57,431 nucleotides of DNA. Origin: Chlamydiales bacterium. GTDB taxonomy: Bacteria > Chlamydiota > Chlamydiia > Chlamydiales > JACRBE01. The translations under genes were made by a program, and so were the position numbers. This document shows positions 27,556 to 36,577 of this stretch, piece by piece (the first letter of the stretch is position 1; each line of letters opens with the position of its first letter). The notes below the pieces were generated by a model that was given only the letters and a program-made list of their open reading frames with translations, made no database searches and had not been told where the DNA came from. The stretch spans positions 1-57,431 of the forward strand of contig JACRBE010000016.1 of assembly GCA_016213235.1 (NCBI GenBank), in the 5' to 3' direction.

Positions 27556-28974
27556 CTAAAAACGGCAAAATCGAGTGGACCTGGTTTTGCCTATTCGAAT
27601 AACCTTTTTTTGTTTAATTAACTCATTGATTCGTCTGACTGCTGTAGAACGGGAAATGGATAGTGCATGTTGAATTTGATCTAAGGTAACCTCAGGATGT
27701 ATATCGAACAAAGCAAGAATTACCTCTGTGTGATCTATTAATTTTTTTTGTTTTTTTATTCTAGGAAGGATACATTTAACATAGTTTTCTCCTTCAATAA
27801 TCTGTGGATCGACAAGATTTTGTGTTTCATATGAATCAAAAATAGTGATTAACCCCGATCCAATTTTCTCTATATAACCAGATTCACGAAATACTTTGCA
27901 AATCACCGGATTTCGAAGGTAGGTAATTCCTGATCTTGGATTTTTAAGATCAAGAGGGCCAGGAAATTGGCCGGGACTGAAGATTTCAATCCTATTTTCA
28001 TAAATAGCAATTTTAGTAGGTGCAAGAAGATGATAATTACGATGAACGATTGCATTTAACAATGCTTCACGTATTGCAACCTGAGGAATTTCTAATATTT
28101 CAGTTCTCTTTGAAGATTGAATTTGATAAGAGCGCGAAAGGCGATTCAAAATAAAATTTTCTGCTTGATGGTATTGATTGAAGAGATCTCCTTCACAATC
28201 AATAGTAGCAAGGGCTTCGCGTCCTGAAATTCCTCGAAAATGGGAACAAATAATCATGGCTTCACTTAAAAATTTCTGAGGGTTTTTCCCAAATAATAGA
28301 ATACCTGCTGTTGTTGGATAGATTTTAGAGTGTTCTTCTATAATTAAATTATACGCTTTGAGCATTGCTCTATTCGATTCAGCTTTTGCACCGCTTTTTC
28401 TGATCGAAAGAAAATATTCAAATCTTTTTAAGTCAATTTCTTCTTCATTTGCTTGATGCCTTGGCATTGTTTCGAAAGAAAGACCACTTGATTGCCACTC
28501 TAGTTCTTTAATTAATTCGGGGGTAGCTCTCAACGTGCTTCGTCCGAGGCGGATATAAGTACCTTTTTCTTTTCCTTCTGATTTGCGATAGTATGGCTTA
28601 CTCATACCGGAGGAAACCTCTATTTCAAGTGTATTTTTTTCTCCAAACCTTCGAGAAAAAACGCGGGGAATAATCGGAGGATAAGTTGCATCAAAGATAG
28701 CTTTTCCCATAGAATTCAAGGCCTGTTCTAGGTCAGTAATGTTAAGACCTTCAATTTCACCACTATCGGAAACACCAATGATTAGTTTGCCTCCATTTTG
28801 GTTGCAAAATGCGATAATTGTTTTAATTATCTGATCATTTTTAGGTAATTCTCTTTTAAACTCTAAAATGGAAGACTCTGTTTCCGGGTATCTCATAACC
28901 ATCCCACGCTTTTGAGTCCATTTTGAGTCAAATGATTTAAATTGGCTTATGTTAATTTGATTCATTTGAGTCAT
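27556..28974 (-). CDS. AlbA_2-domain ATP-binding transcriptional regulator-like protein
   Basis: 472 residues. The N-terminal AlbA_2 (divergent AAA-4) domain has SSILEFKRELP, IIAFCNQNGGKLIIGVSD and GEIEGLNITD (about 32-85). The middle carries AIREALLNAIVHRNYH and NRIEIFSPGQFPG, the GHKL-like C-terminal ATPase signature of this family. A winged helix closes it (EVTLDQIQHALSISRST, then AVRRINELIKQ). These proteins are thought to be DNA-binding regulators often acquired by transfer. Start uncertain: ATG at 28974 or a downstream ATG at 28902 or 28896. Confidence 0.85.
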   Translation of the reverse strand: MTQMNQINISQFKSFDSKWTQKRGMVMRYPETESSILEFKRELPKNDQIIKTIIAFCNQNGGKLIIGVSDSGEIEGLNITDLEQALNSMGKAIFDATYPPIIPRVFSRRFGEKNTLEIEVSSGMSKPYYRKSEGKEKGTYIRLGRSTLRATPELIKELEWQSSGLSFETMPRHQANEEEIDLKRFEYFLSIRKSGAKAESNRAMLKAYNLIIEEHSKIYPTTAGILLFGKNPQKFLSEAMIICSHFRGISGREALATIDCEGDLFNQYHQAENFILNRLSRSYQIQSSKRTEILEIPQVAIREALLNAIVHRNYHLLAPTKIAIYENRIEIFSPGQFPGPLDLKNPRSGITYLRNPVICKVFRESGYIEKIGSGLITIFDSYETQNLVDPQIIEGENYVKCILPRIKKQKKLIDHTEVILALFDIHPEVTLDQIQHALSISRSTAVRRINELIKQKKVIRIGKTRSTRFCRF

Positions 28975-29273
28975 GTTGAATTAAAATGAATTAAGTTAAC
29001 TTGTTTAAAATAAAAGAGTTGTGATATTTTTAGCTCAAAGGTGTAGTAAGCTGTTTGTTTCTGAAAATTACCATTCTTAAAATTTTTGTTATTTCAACAC
29101 GGAAGAATTTGACTTCCTAGTTCTATAATGGAGAAGATAAGGACTGATGACAGGGATTTTTGACTTGTATAGGGATCTGAGAAATGAATTGGTCTCTTCT
29201 GTGTGAAATTTATTTTTGAAAATCTTTCGAATATCTGGCAACATAGACTATGGAATGGAATGGGATCATCTTT
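28975..29273. other. Intergenic region with the left copy of a direct repeat
   Basis: About 300 AT-rich bases upstream of the AKR gene. It contains short repeated words AATTAA/AATGAA near 28980-29000 and the left 42-bp repeat at 29076-29117. No gene seen. Confidence 0.5.
29076..29117 (+). repeat. 42-bp direct repeat, left copy (flanks aldo/keto reductase gene)
   Basis: Core reads TTGTTATTTCAACACGGAAG and ends in a hairpin GGAAG-N7-CTTCC. It matches the copy at 30251-30292 in 39 of 42 positions. The two repeats bracket the AKR gene. Confidence 0.8.
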
Positions 29274-30224
29274 ATGGACTTGAAAAGGTTTCGTACATTC
29301 GAAGCATCTGGATTAGGACTTGGTTGCATGGGAATGACCGGTTTTTATGGCGATGTTAACAAGCAACAGTGCATTCAAGCAATTCAGACAGCGCTTGAAA
29401 ATGATGTTACCTTTTTAGATACAGCAGATAACTATGGAGTTGGGGACAATGAGTCTTTGATAGGAGCTGCCATAGCATTGTCTCGCAAGAAGGTCTGTAT
29501 TGCAACTAAGGTTGGAGTTGTCCGTAAAAAGGAAAACCCACACATAGTTTCCATCAACGGGACACCACAATATATCAAACAGCAATGTGTAAACAGTTTG
29601 AAGCGATTAAGAGTTCCTGTTATTGACTTGTATTATTTGCATCATGTTGATCCAAATACACCTATTGAAGAGACTATTCATGCGATGTCGGAGCTTGTTT
29701 CTGAGGGGCTGGTGCGACACCTTGGACTTGCTGTACATCCCATCACAGCTGTGCAAGCAGAGTATTCTCTTTTCTCAAGAGAAGCAGAGAAACAGATCTT
29801 GCCTCTTTGTAAGGAACTCGGAATTGGCTTTGTAGCCTGTAGTCCGATCTGTAGAGGACTTCTTAGTGGCACAATCACCTCATTTCAAGGTCTAACGCCA
29901 GGTGATTTTCGGAAACACTTCCCTCGATTTCAAACAGAAAATCTAGTTCATAATCTTTCTATCGTCAGCGCTCTTAAGAAAGTTGCCAACGAAAAATCGT
30001 GTTCTCTTTCTCAACTTAGCTTAGCATGGGTTGTAGCTAGGGCACCTTCTATCATCCCTCTTTTTGGAACAACACAGTCTATCCATGTACTGGAAAATAT
30101 AAAAAGTAAGCAGATCCATCTCACAGAGCAGGACATAGATAAAATTAACGAAATAGTATCAAGAGGGATGGTTCGTGGTGATCGACATCCTGAAATGGTA
30201 AAACAGCTTTATGATCCGTCTTGA
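29274..30224 (+). CDS. Aldo/keto reductase
   Basis: NADPH-dependent oxidoreductase of the TIM-barrel AKR family, 316 residues from the ATG at 29274 (an earlier in-frame ATG at 29250 is possible). LGLGCMGMTGFYG, then FLDTADNYGVGDNE carries the catalytic Asp and Tyr, IATKVG the Lys and YYLHHVD the His. Cofactor part: IPLFGTTQSIHVLEN. One oddity: between GLVRHLGLA and VHPITAV the usual ~12 residues (SEVSPETIRRAHA style) are missing, an in-frame deletion. Flanked by 42-bp direct repeats, so likely acquired. Confidence 0.9.
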   Translation: MDLKRFRTFEASGLGLGCMGMTGFYGDVNKQQCIQAIQTALENDVTFLDTADNYGVGDNESLIGAAIALSRKKVCIATKVGVVRKKENPHIVSINGTPQYIKQQCVNSLKRLRVPVIDLYYLHHVDPNTPIEETIHAMSELVSEGLVRHLGLAVHPITAVQAEYSLFSREAEKQILPLCKELGIGFVACSPICRGLLSGTITSFQGLTPGDFRKHFPRFQTENLVHNLSIVSALKKVANEKSCSLSQLSLAWVVARAPSIIPLFGTTQSIHVLENIKSKQIHLTEQDIDKINEIVSRGMVRGDRHPEMVKQLYDPS

Positions 30225-30250
30225 GTTACTGCTTTAGCAGATCCATCTAT

Positions 30251-30292
30251 CTTGAAATTTTTGTTATTTCAACACGGAAGAAGGTGACTTCC
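30251..30292 (+). repeat. 42-bp direct repeat, right copy
   Basis: Same core TTGTTATTTCAACACGGAAG as the left copy at 29076-29117, three mismatches, with the same GGAAG-N7-CTTCC hairpin. TTCCGAG is repeated directly after it. The pair brackets about 1.2 kb. Confidence 0.8.
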
Positions 30293-30469
30293 GAGCTCTT
30301 CCGAGTTGTCTTCTTCATCCCCGATATAACATGACATGCAGCTATTTTAGTGAGACGATGGTTTTAGTTCCCATTGAAATCTTTGTTTGATTCTTACACG
30401 GAAAAGAGATAGAAAGAAATAACAGTAGAAAATATTCTCATTCATTTTTGTTTTTGATACAATGCAGGT

Positions 30470-33400
30470 ATGAAAAATTTTCAATTCTTTTTAAGAAAGA
30501 GACGTTTAGTTCTTTTTATAACTACATTTGCTCTGTTTTTTATTTTTTTATTTCGCCATAGCTTTGTCGGATATGGCACAGACGTGCTCTTAAACATTTT
30601 TTTTCCATCTAAATCTTCCGTCCATTTTACCTTTGATAAGGTGAAATGGAGAGATAAACAACTCATATTGCATGATTTTTCTGTTCATATTCAAGATACA
30701 AAAAATAGTAGTCCTATCCGTTTTTATACGGAGCAATGCTGTATTGAATTTGAATTTTCCTTCCGTCGTTTTGATATAACACCAAATATTCGTCTATTAC
30801 ATCCTTATATACAAGTGGAGTCCAAAGAAGACTTAAAGAATGATTTACATATCAATATTATTCCGTCTCTTATGAAGATCAGCAGACAACTGAAATTAGA
30901 GATCGACGATGGAGAAATCTGTTTTATCAAACAAGGTCAAAAAGCAAGTACCTTTTTCTCTTTTAAGCAAAGTAAAGAAAAAAATACATTTGGTACTTTT
31001 TATGTTGCGGATTCTCTTCATCAACTGATGGAGCCAAATATAGAGATTTCGATTGCTTCGTTGCATTCTGAACTATTGGCACATGTTCTTTTAAGTGATG
31101 TATCTGTTTCGTGGATAGTAGATATGTTACGCTTAAGCCCACTTGTTTCTTATGCTGATTTGCAAGGAGACGGAGTAGTAAATGGTAATGCGATGATTAG
31201 CTATTCTCCAAAAGGAGACATGAACCATTTTTCTATTAAAATGAAAGTTTCAGACCTCTTGTTGCAAAGACAAATGGAAAATTTCATTGTAAGGCTTGAA
31301 CATGCTATAGTAGAAACTTCCTATCCTGCTAAAGATAAGAAGGGTAAAGATAAATGGTGGAATTGTTTTCAACTAAGCACGGAAATAGCAGGAGCAAGTG
31401 CAGTTTTTCATCAATTTTCGCTAAAAGATTTTTATGGTAAAGTACAGGTCGGATTAAAACAAGCACCATTTCTTTCTTTAAAAGGGACCATTCATAATGG
31501 AGAAGAGGAAGCTATCTTTCGGTTAAAAGGTGTTCCTTGCATTGACTGGCAACATTTGTTATCGGCAGAATTATTGCTGCGAAATAAAGAACATCTTGAA
31601 GATGAAGGGATTATTGATTTTACCATAACACAGTCAGATCAAACACAGCTTGTATGGATGGCAAATGTACATCAGGTAAATGCTTCCTTTTTACAATATA
31701 TGAGTATTTTCTACCCATTGAAGAAAATAGTATGCCATGGTGGGTCAATAAATGGGTTATTAAGGGGAGAATGGGGTAAAAAAGACAATTTTTCCATTGA
31801 AGCAGACAATATGTCAGTTGCTGACATGCTTTATCGCGATAACAACTATGTGGCAAAAGCAACATCGATTCATTTAGATGGGCGGATTGTCTACGAAGAA
31901 AAAAACTTTTTTGTTCCATTTATGCAAGTCAATATCGATGAGATAATGTGTCAAAATACTGTTTTTCCTCATCTAAATATTGATTCTACACAAGTTGCTA
32001 TTCATGTAATTGACAATGAATTTGTTGACTCAGAGATAAATGGCCAAATAGGGGATGCCAATGTTTATATTGCAATAGCAAATAAAGTACGCAGTCCCAA
32101 GATACAATGCATTTTAGATTCCCCTGTTTCTCTCATCTATCCCCTTTTTCATGACGCAAAGCTATTAGAGCAAATAAGCAATATGCCAGATCATGCCATC
32201 TTATCTCTCAATCTAGAAAAACTGGCAACAGATTGGAGTTGCAATGGGACAATGGAAATAGAAAAAATAGATCATCAAGTGGAGAAGATTGATTTTTCAG
32301 GTGTGATGGATGATCAAATTTTTTATCCTAGGACAGGAACATTTACTAGCCATATTAAGCAGGCACATTTTGAAGGAAAAAAAATTACAAATGCTTTTTA
32401 TCAATTGCCCATCGCCATGATTGGTATGAATTTTCAGCTTTTTGGAGAAATAGATGTTAAAGGAGTAATTGATTCGAAAGGGTGCTCTATTCATTATCAA
32501 ACAGATGATTTCTTATTTCATACAAAGGAAGTAGAAGTAGCAATCAAAAAAGAATATTCTCAACAAGAGATTGCAGGAGATCTTTATTTCCCATTTGATA
32601 CACAGATATTTTCTGTAACGATGCCTATTTGGCAGGCAAGATGTATTTTTTATCCACAACAACTACAATTTGAGAAGATAGATGGGGATCTTTGTATTAA
32701 TGGAGAAGATTTATATTTATCCAATTTAAAAGGGTTTTCTAAAGAAGGTATTGATATTTGTGGAAAAATTTATCTACATTTTCAAGGCGTAGATGCTGAT
32801 TATTTTGATTTACATGTTACAAAATTTAAAGGCTTTGCAAGTCAATTTGTTGAATTTGCTTCCCATTTCCCAGAGTTCCCCAATTGGAACATAGATATCA
32901 ATGGATTTATAGAAGAAACAAAAGATGGATTAAAACTCCAAACTAAACTCATTCCTTTGCAAAAAGACCCTGATTGGAAAATTTCTTTTGCATTAAAAGA
33001 GGGTATGCTTGCCTCTACTTCTGATATAGAAGTAAAAAACCTATCGTTTGACTTTGATTTTGATTCGACAATGGAAAAGGTGAGTGTCTCAGAGTTAAAA
33101 GGACAACTTGCTTGTTTAGATGAAAAAAGTAATCCCCAGAAAGTTTATATTCCGTTTTTTTCTTTTCAGCATATGCAATATCCTTTGATAGAATTTGATG
33201 TTCGTATAGAAGATGAAATCGTTGATTTATTTCGTTTTGTTGGCAAGGGATATACTCAAAGTGAAACTGGCCATATTGTCATTGAGATAGACAAAGAGCT
33301 GTCTACAATAGGTGAATCCAAATGGAGTGAACTCATATGTCACTTCTCTACTGAATGGGAATTACTCTTATCGCAAGTGAATATTGAACTCTCTTCCAAT

Positions 33401-35431
33401 ACGATTCAACAACTTAAATCTTTTTTAAATAGTTATCATCTTGTCTCTTCTAATTTACTTAAATATATACCAGTAGACACATTGCAAGTCTTGGCGCAAT
33501 ATGATCAACATGCAAATAAAATGGATATTCAACTAACCGCACAAGCCTTTGCACTACATGTATATAGGGATTACAGTGATCTGCATATGATGATAAAAGC
33601 GGCAGATGCTGTTTGCAGTGCAATGATACAAAAGGAGAAAAATCAACTTACACTGATCGATATGAAGGGAAATTACCAAGACTCTTATTTTATTGCCCCC
33701 ATAGGTCATATTAATTGTGAATCAAAACAAATACAGATTCCACATATTGCATTTCATGGAGATATCTCCCAACTTTCAAAGCAAACGATATTTCCTTTCT
33801 ATTCGCTAGAGCAAGAATATATTACGCACATCGATGGTGAAATGCAACTTGATATAAGTGGTAAATATGCATGGAAAGATCTAGAAGTATTTTCTGGTAT
33901 ATCATTTGTTACAAAAAATGAGATCAATCCAGGATTTGTTGTACAATCTATCGAACCTATTGGTATCCATTATTCTTCTAATAGATGGTATCTTACTGAT
34001 ACAAAAATATCCTGTTTTCATGATCTGTATAAAGATAGTCCTTTAATGGTTAGTGTAGAACAAATAGAGGTAGCGAATTTCTATACGATGGATTTTCATA
34101 CCATCGTTGTATCTATGCCTCCTGAGTTTTACCGCTCCTTTGTACAATTTTGCGATCTGCATGAAAGCTTTTTGGATCAACAATCGATCTATCATGATTT
34201 TTTGTCCAAGAACCACTTAGAATTTTCATTTAATCTTAGTAAAGCAGAAGACAAAATTAAAATAGATGGGATTGCTAGCAAAGGATTTTACTGGATAGCC
34301 AATCGAATATGGCAAATACATGATTCTACGATTTCATATGAAAAAAACATGTTAAAAGCATCCATTGGATTATCTATTCAAGATAAAAGAATAGGAATCA
34401 ATGTCGATTATCCCATATCCCATCCGATGCCCGTAGAATTAGAAATATTCGACTATAGCGCACAAGAGGAAAAAATATTAGTTACACTATTCAAAGAAAA
34501 AGATCGGTATCTTATAGAGAAAATTAAAGGGAAAATACCTGGAATTGAAATAGAATTTATCCCCAAATATCATAAATATGATCCTATTTTTGCTCTTACA
34601 GGAAAAATAGATATTGATTTTTCTAAGCTTAAAGATTTTTTTCCATCTTCCTTACAAAGTAAGTTTAAAGAGTTGGAACTTGGTAAGGGCTACGAGATCA
34701 TGGGAGATATTGTCATTAATTATCATGACTGGAAAAACTCCTATTTTGAAGGAACTATTACAGGAAGAGACTTTGAGGTTATTGGATATGCAATTCGTAA
34801 CTTTATGGTAAATGCAAAGATGTCGATGAATGGTATTTTCTTAAAAGATTTGAGAGTAAGCGATGAGGCTGGTGTAGTGTGGATAGATGAAGTTTCTGTG
34901 AAAAAAGAAGGGGAGCAATTAGTAATAGATATTCCTAAAGTAGAAATGAGTGATTTCCGCCCTTCTTTAATGTTTAAACGTAGTATGAAGTCTAAAAAGA
35001 TAAAACCTCTTATTATTACTTATGCGTGTCTAGAAAATTTGAAAGGTCCTCTTTTGCAGCTCGAACATATCAAAGGAACTGGTTGTTTTAATTTTATTAA
35101 TACCATGAAAAGAGAATTTACTATTTTGGATATTCCATTAGAACTGATCTCTCGTCTTGGTCTTGATATGAAATTATTAATACCAATAAAGGGGAGAATT
35201 GATTTTCAAATCGAGAATAAGAAAATCCTCTTAAAAGAACTGAAAGACTCAGTAAGTGAAGGGAAACGCTCTCATTTCTTCCTTTCAAAGAAACGGCCTT
35301 CTTATATTGATTTTGACGGAAATATGCAAATCGATATCAAAATGCAACAGCATGTCTTGCTGAAATTAACACAGCCTTTTACTCTGTCAATTAGAGGATC
35401 TGTATTTCAGCCACAATTTAGTTTAAAATGA
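30470..35431 (+). CDS. Giant AsmA/TamB-like inner-membrane-anchored protein
   Basis: 1653 residues, one membrane anchor near the N-terminus (LVLFITTFALFFIFLFRH, about 13-30), the rest periplasmic and built of alternating beta strands. The C-terminus, with LGLDMKLLIPIKGRIDFQIE and SIRGSVFQPQFSLK, is in the style of AsmA/TamB family ends (GSLDNPRFSL type). This family forms hydrophobic beta-grooves for phospholipid transport to the outer membrane. Assignment is from architecture and C-terminal motif only; a chlamydia-specific relative is possible. Overlaps the next gene by ATGA. Confidence 0.55.
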   Translation: MKNFQFFLRKRRLVLFITTFALFFIFLFRHSFVGYGTDVLLNIFFPSKSSVHFTFDKVKWRDKQLILHDFSVHIQDTKNSSPIRFYTEQCCIEFEFSFRRFDITPNIRLLHPYIQVESKEDLKNDLHINIIPSLMKISRQLKLEIDDGEICFIKQGQKASTFFSFKQSKEKNTFGTFYVADSLHQLMEPNIEISIASLHSELLAHVLLSDVSVSWIVDMLRLSPLVSYADLQGDGVVNGNAMISYSPKGDMNHFSIKMKVSDLLLQRQMENFIVRLEHAIVETSYPAKDKKGKDKWWNCFQLSTEIAGASAVFHQFSLKDFYGKVQVGLKQAPFLSLKGTIHNGEEEAIFRLKGVPCIDWQHLLSAELLLRNKEHLEDEGIIDFTITQSDQTQLVWMANVHQVNASFLQYMSIFYPLKKIVCHGGSINGLLRGEWGKKDNFSIEADNMSVADMLYRDNNYVAKATSIHLDGRIVYEEKNFFVPFMQVNIDEIMCQNTVFPHLNIDSTQVAIHVIDNEFVDSEINGQIGDANVYIAIANKVRSPKIQCILDSPVSLIYPLFHDAKLLEQISNMPDHAILSLNLEKLATDWSCNGTMEIEKIDHQVEKIDFSGVMDDQIFYPRTGTFTSHIKQAHFEGKKITNAFYQLPIAMIGMNFQLFGEIDVKGVIDSKGCSIHYQTDDFLFHTKEVEVAIKKEYSQQEIAGDLYFPFDTQIFSVTMPIWQARCIFYPQQLQFEKIDGDLCINGEDLYLSNLKGFSKEGIDICGKIYLHFQGVDADYFDLHVTKFKGFASQFVEFASHFPEFPNWNIDINGFIEETKDGLKLQTKLIPLQKDPDWKISFALKEGMLASTSDIEVKNLSFDFDFDSTMEKVSVSELKGQLACLDEKSNPQKVYIPFFSFQHMQYPLIEFDVRIEDEIVDLFRFVGKGYTQSETGHIVIEIDKELSTIGESKWSELICHFSTEWELLLSQVNIELSSNTIQQLKSFLNSYHLVSSNLLKYIPVDTLQVLAQYDQHANKMDIQLTAQAFALHVYRDYSDLHMMIKAADAVCSAMIQKEKNQLTLIDMKGNYQDSYFIAPIGHINCESKQIQIPHIAFHGDISQLSKQTIFPFYSLEQEYITHIDGEMQLDISGKYAWKDLEVFSGISFVTKNEINPGFVVQSIEPIGIHYSSNRWYLTDTKISCFHDLYKDSPLMVSVEQIEVANFYTMDFHTIVVSMPPEFYRSFVQFCDLHESFLDQQSIYHDFLSKNHLEFSFNLSKAEDKIKIDGIASKGFYWIANRIWQIHDSTISYEKNMLKASIGLSIQDKRIGINVDYPISHPMPVELEIFDYSAQEEKILVTLFKEKDRYLIEKIKGKIPGIEIEFIPKYHKYDPIFALTGKIDIDFSKLKDFFPSSLQSKFKELELGKGYEIMGDIVINYHDWKNSYFEGTITGRDFEVIGYAIRNFMVNAKMSMNGIFLKDLRVSDEAGVVWIDEVSVKKEGEQLVIDIPKVEMSDFRPSLMFKRSMKSKKIKPLIITYACLENLKGPLLQLEHIKGTGCFNFINTMKREFTILDIPLELISRLGLDMKLLIPIKGRIDFQIENKKILLKELKDSVSEGKRSHFFLSKKRPSYIDFDGNMQIDIKMQQHVLLKLTQPFTLSIRGSVFQPQFSLK

Positions 35432-35952
35432 GAAGACTTGTTAGACTACTATTTGATTTTCCATGTAAATGTTGCGGTAAGGAAAGAGAAAAAATAACAG
35501 GCATTATCTGCAATACCTGTCGTGATTTTTTATTAGAAGCTCTTTTAAATCCGCTGATACAAAAAACACATCGAGGCTGGATGGTATGTTTAATGCAACA
35601 CGAAGGCCCTATGAATGTCTTATTGGAGGAGTTAAAACATAAACAAGACAAAGGGCTTATCAAAGCGCTAGCGTCTATCTTATTTTTATCATTAGAGAAG
35701 ATTAATGCTACTTATAATGGGGTTGTATATATCATGAATGCATATCCTTTTATAGAAAAAATAGCTAGTGAGATAGCTAAGATGTATCAAACAGAATGTA
35801 TCTCTTGTAAGGAACTCGAGCAAGAAAACTTATATGATAAACGATTCTTGGTAGTGACGATTCATTCACGTGAACCAGACAAGATCATTCCCACTCTCAA
35901 CACCTGGAACAGTGGGTATCAAACGTTGTTTGATTGTATTGCAATAAAATAA
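35428..35952 (+). CDS. ComF-like protein with degenerate phosphoribosyltransferase part
   Basis: 174 residues. The N-terminus is the ComF zinc-finger style: CKCCGKEREKITGIICNTCRDF (two Cys pairs around residues 13-34). ComF normally continues with a phosphoribosyltransferase domain having a PRPP loop (DDVxTTGxT). I see no such loop here; the end reads FLVVTIHSREPDKIIPTL where it would lie. Could be a structural or regulatory remnant of ComF, or a chlamydial variant. Overlaps the AsmA-like gene by 4 nt. Confidence 0.55.
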   Translation: MRRLVRLLFDFPCKCCGKEREKITGIICNTCRDFLLEALLNPLIQKTHRGWMVCLMQHEGPMNVLLEELKHKQDKGLIKALASILFLSLEKINATYNGVVYIMNAYPFIEKIASEIAKMYQTECISCKELEQENLYDKRFLVVTIHSREPDKIIPTLNTWNSGYQTLFDCIAIK

Positions 35953-36148
35953 GAATAAGTCACAATACCGATAAGGGATTAGGAAATCAGCTTTTCTTTC
36001 CCATGGCCACTTTTGGCTTGCATGCTCTAGAGAGATGAAAGCATATAGGGTCTTGAATCCAGCTTGTTCATTATTTTTTATTGATTAAATGAGGTTATTG
36101 TTTTATTTGTTAGAAATCAAAATAAGCTCAATAAAAGGGTAAAATTTT

Positions 36149-36322
36149 ATGCAAAATCAACAACAAGCCCAAATGACGATGATGAAAAATAAGGATATGG
36201 GCATGAACATGGATAGCTGCCACACAACCATGTATGTTTTTGGGATTTTAGTGCTAGCCAGCCTCGCAGCTCAAGTCATTCTTCAGTTCAAAATATTAAA
36301 AAAACTGCGTAAAAAACAATAA
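36149..36322 (+). CDS. Small Met-rich single-span membrane protein
   Basis: 57 residues, missed by length cut-offs. The N-terminal half is Met- and Gln-rich (MQNQQQAQMTMMKNKDMGMN, then MDSCHTTM) and one span follows (YVFGILVLASLAAQVIL), ending KKLRKKQ. Start preceded by AAAGGGT about 10 nt away. Met/His/Cys clusters suggest a copper- or silver-type metal interaction. It is 17 nt upstream of the DUF2933-like gene, so the two are probably one unit. Function not known. Confidence 0.5.
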   Translation: MQNQQQAQMTMMKNKDMGMNMDSCHTTMYVFGILVLASLAAQVILQFKILKKLRKKQ

Positions 36323-36339
36323 AATAGCATTGATAAATT

Positions 36340-36567
36340 ATGAATGAGAATCATCATAAGCAGGGATGTTGTTCTATTAGACCGATGTACCTTGTGTATC
36401 TATTGTTAATAGTAGGTGGTATTTATCTGATTGTCTATCATGGTGCGCACTTGTATACCATATTACCTTTTTTAATTGTCCTGTTATGCCTTTTAATGCA
36501 TCTATTTCATAATAAGCATCATGGAAATAATAAGGGAAATCAAGATAAGAATAATCGATGTCATTAG
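36340..36567 (+). CDS. Small DUF2933-like membrane protein
   Basis: 75 residues: a short N-terminus with HHKQGCC, two membrane spans (YLVYLLLIVGGIYLIVYHGA and YTILPFLIVLLCLLMHLF), and a His-rich tail (HNKHHGNNKGN). The LPFLIVLLCLLMH segment matches the end of DUF2933 proteins, which are often found near copper-resistance genes. Together with the Met-rich neighbour it suggests a metal-binding pair; that role is inference. Confidence 0.6.
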   Translation: MNENHHKQGCCSIRPMYLVYLLLIVGGIYLIVYHGAHLYTILPFLIVLLCLLMHLFHNKHHGNNKGNQDKNNRCH

Positions 36568-36577
36568 TAAAAAAACA

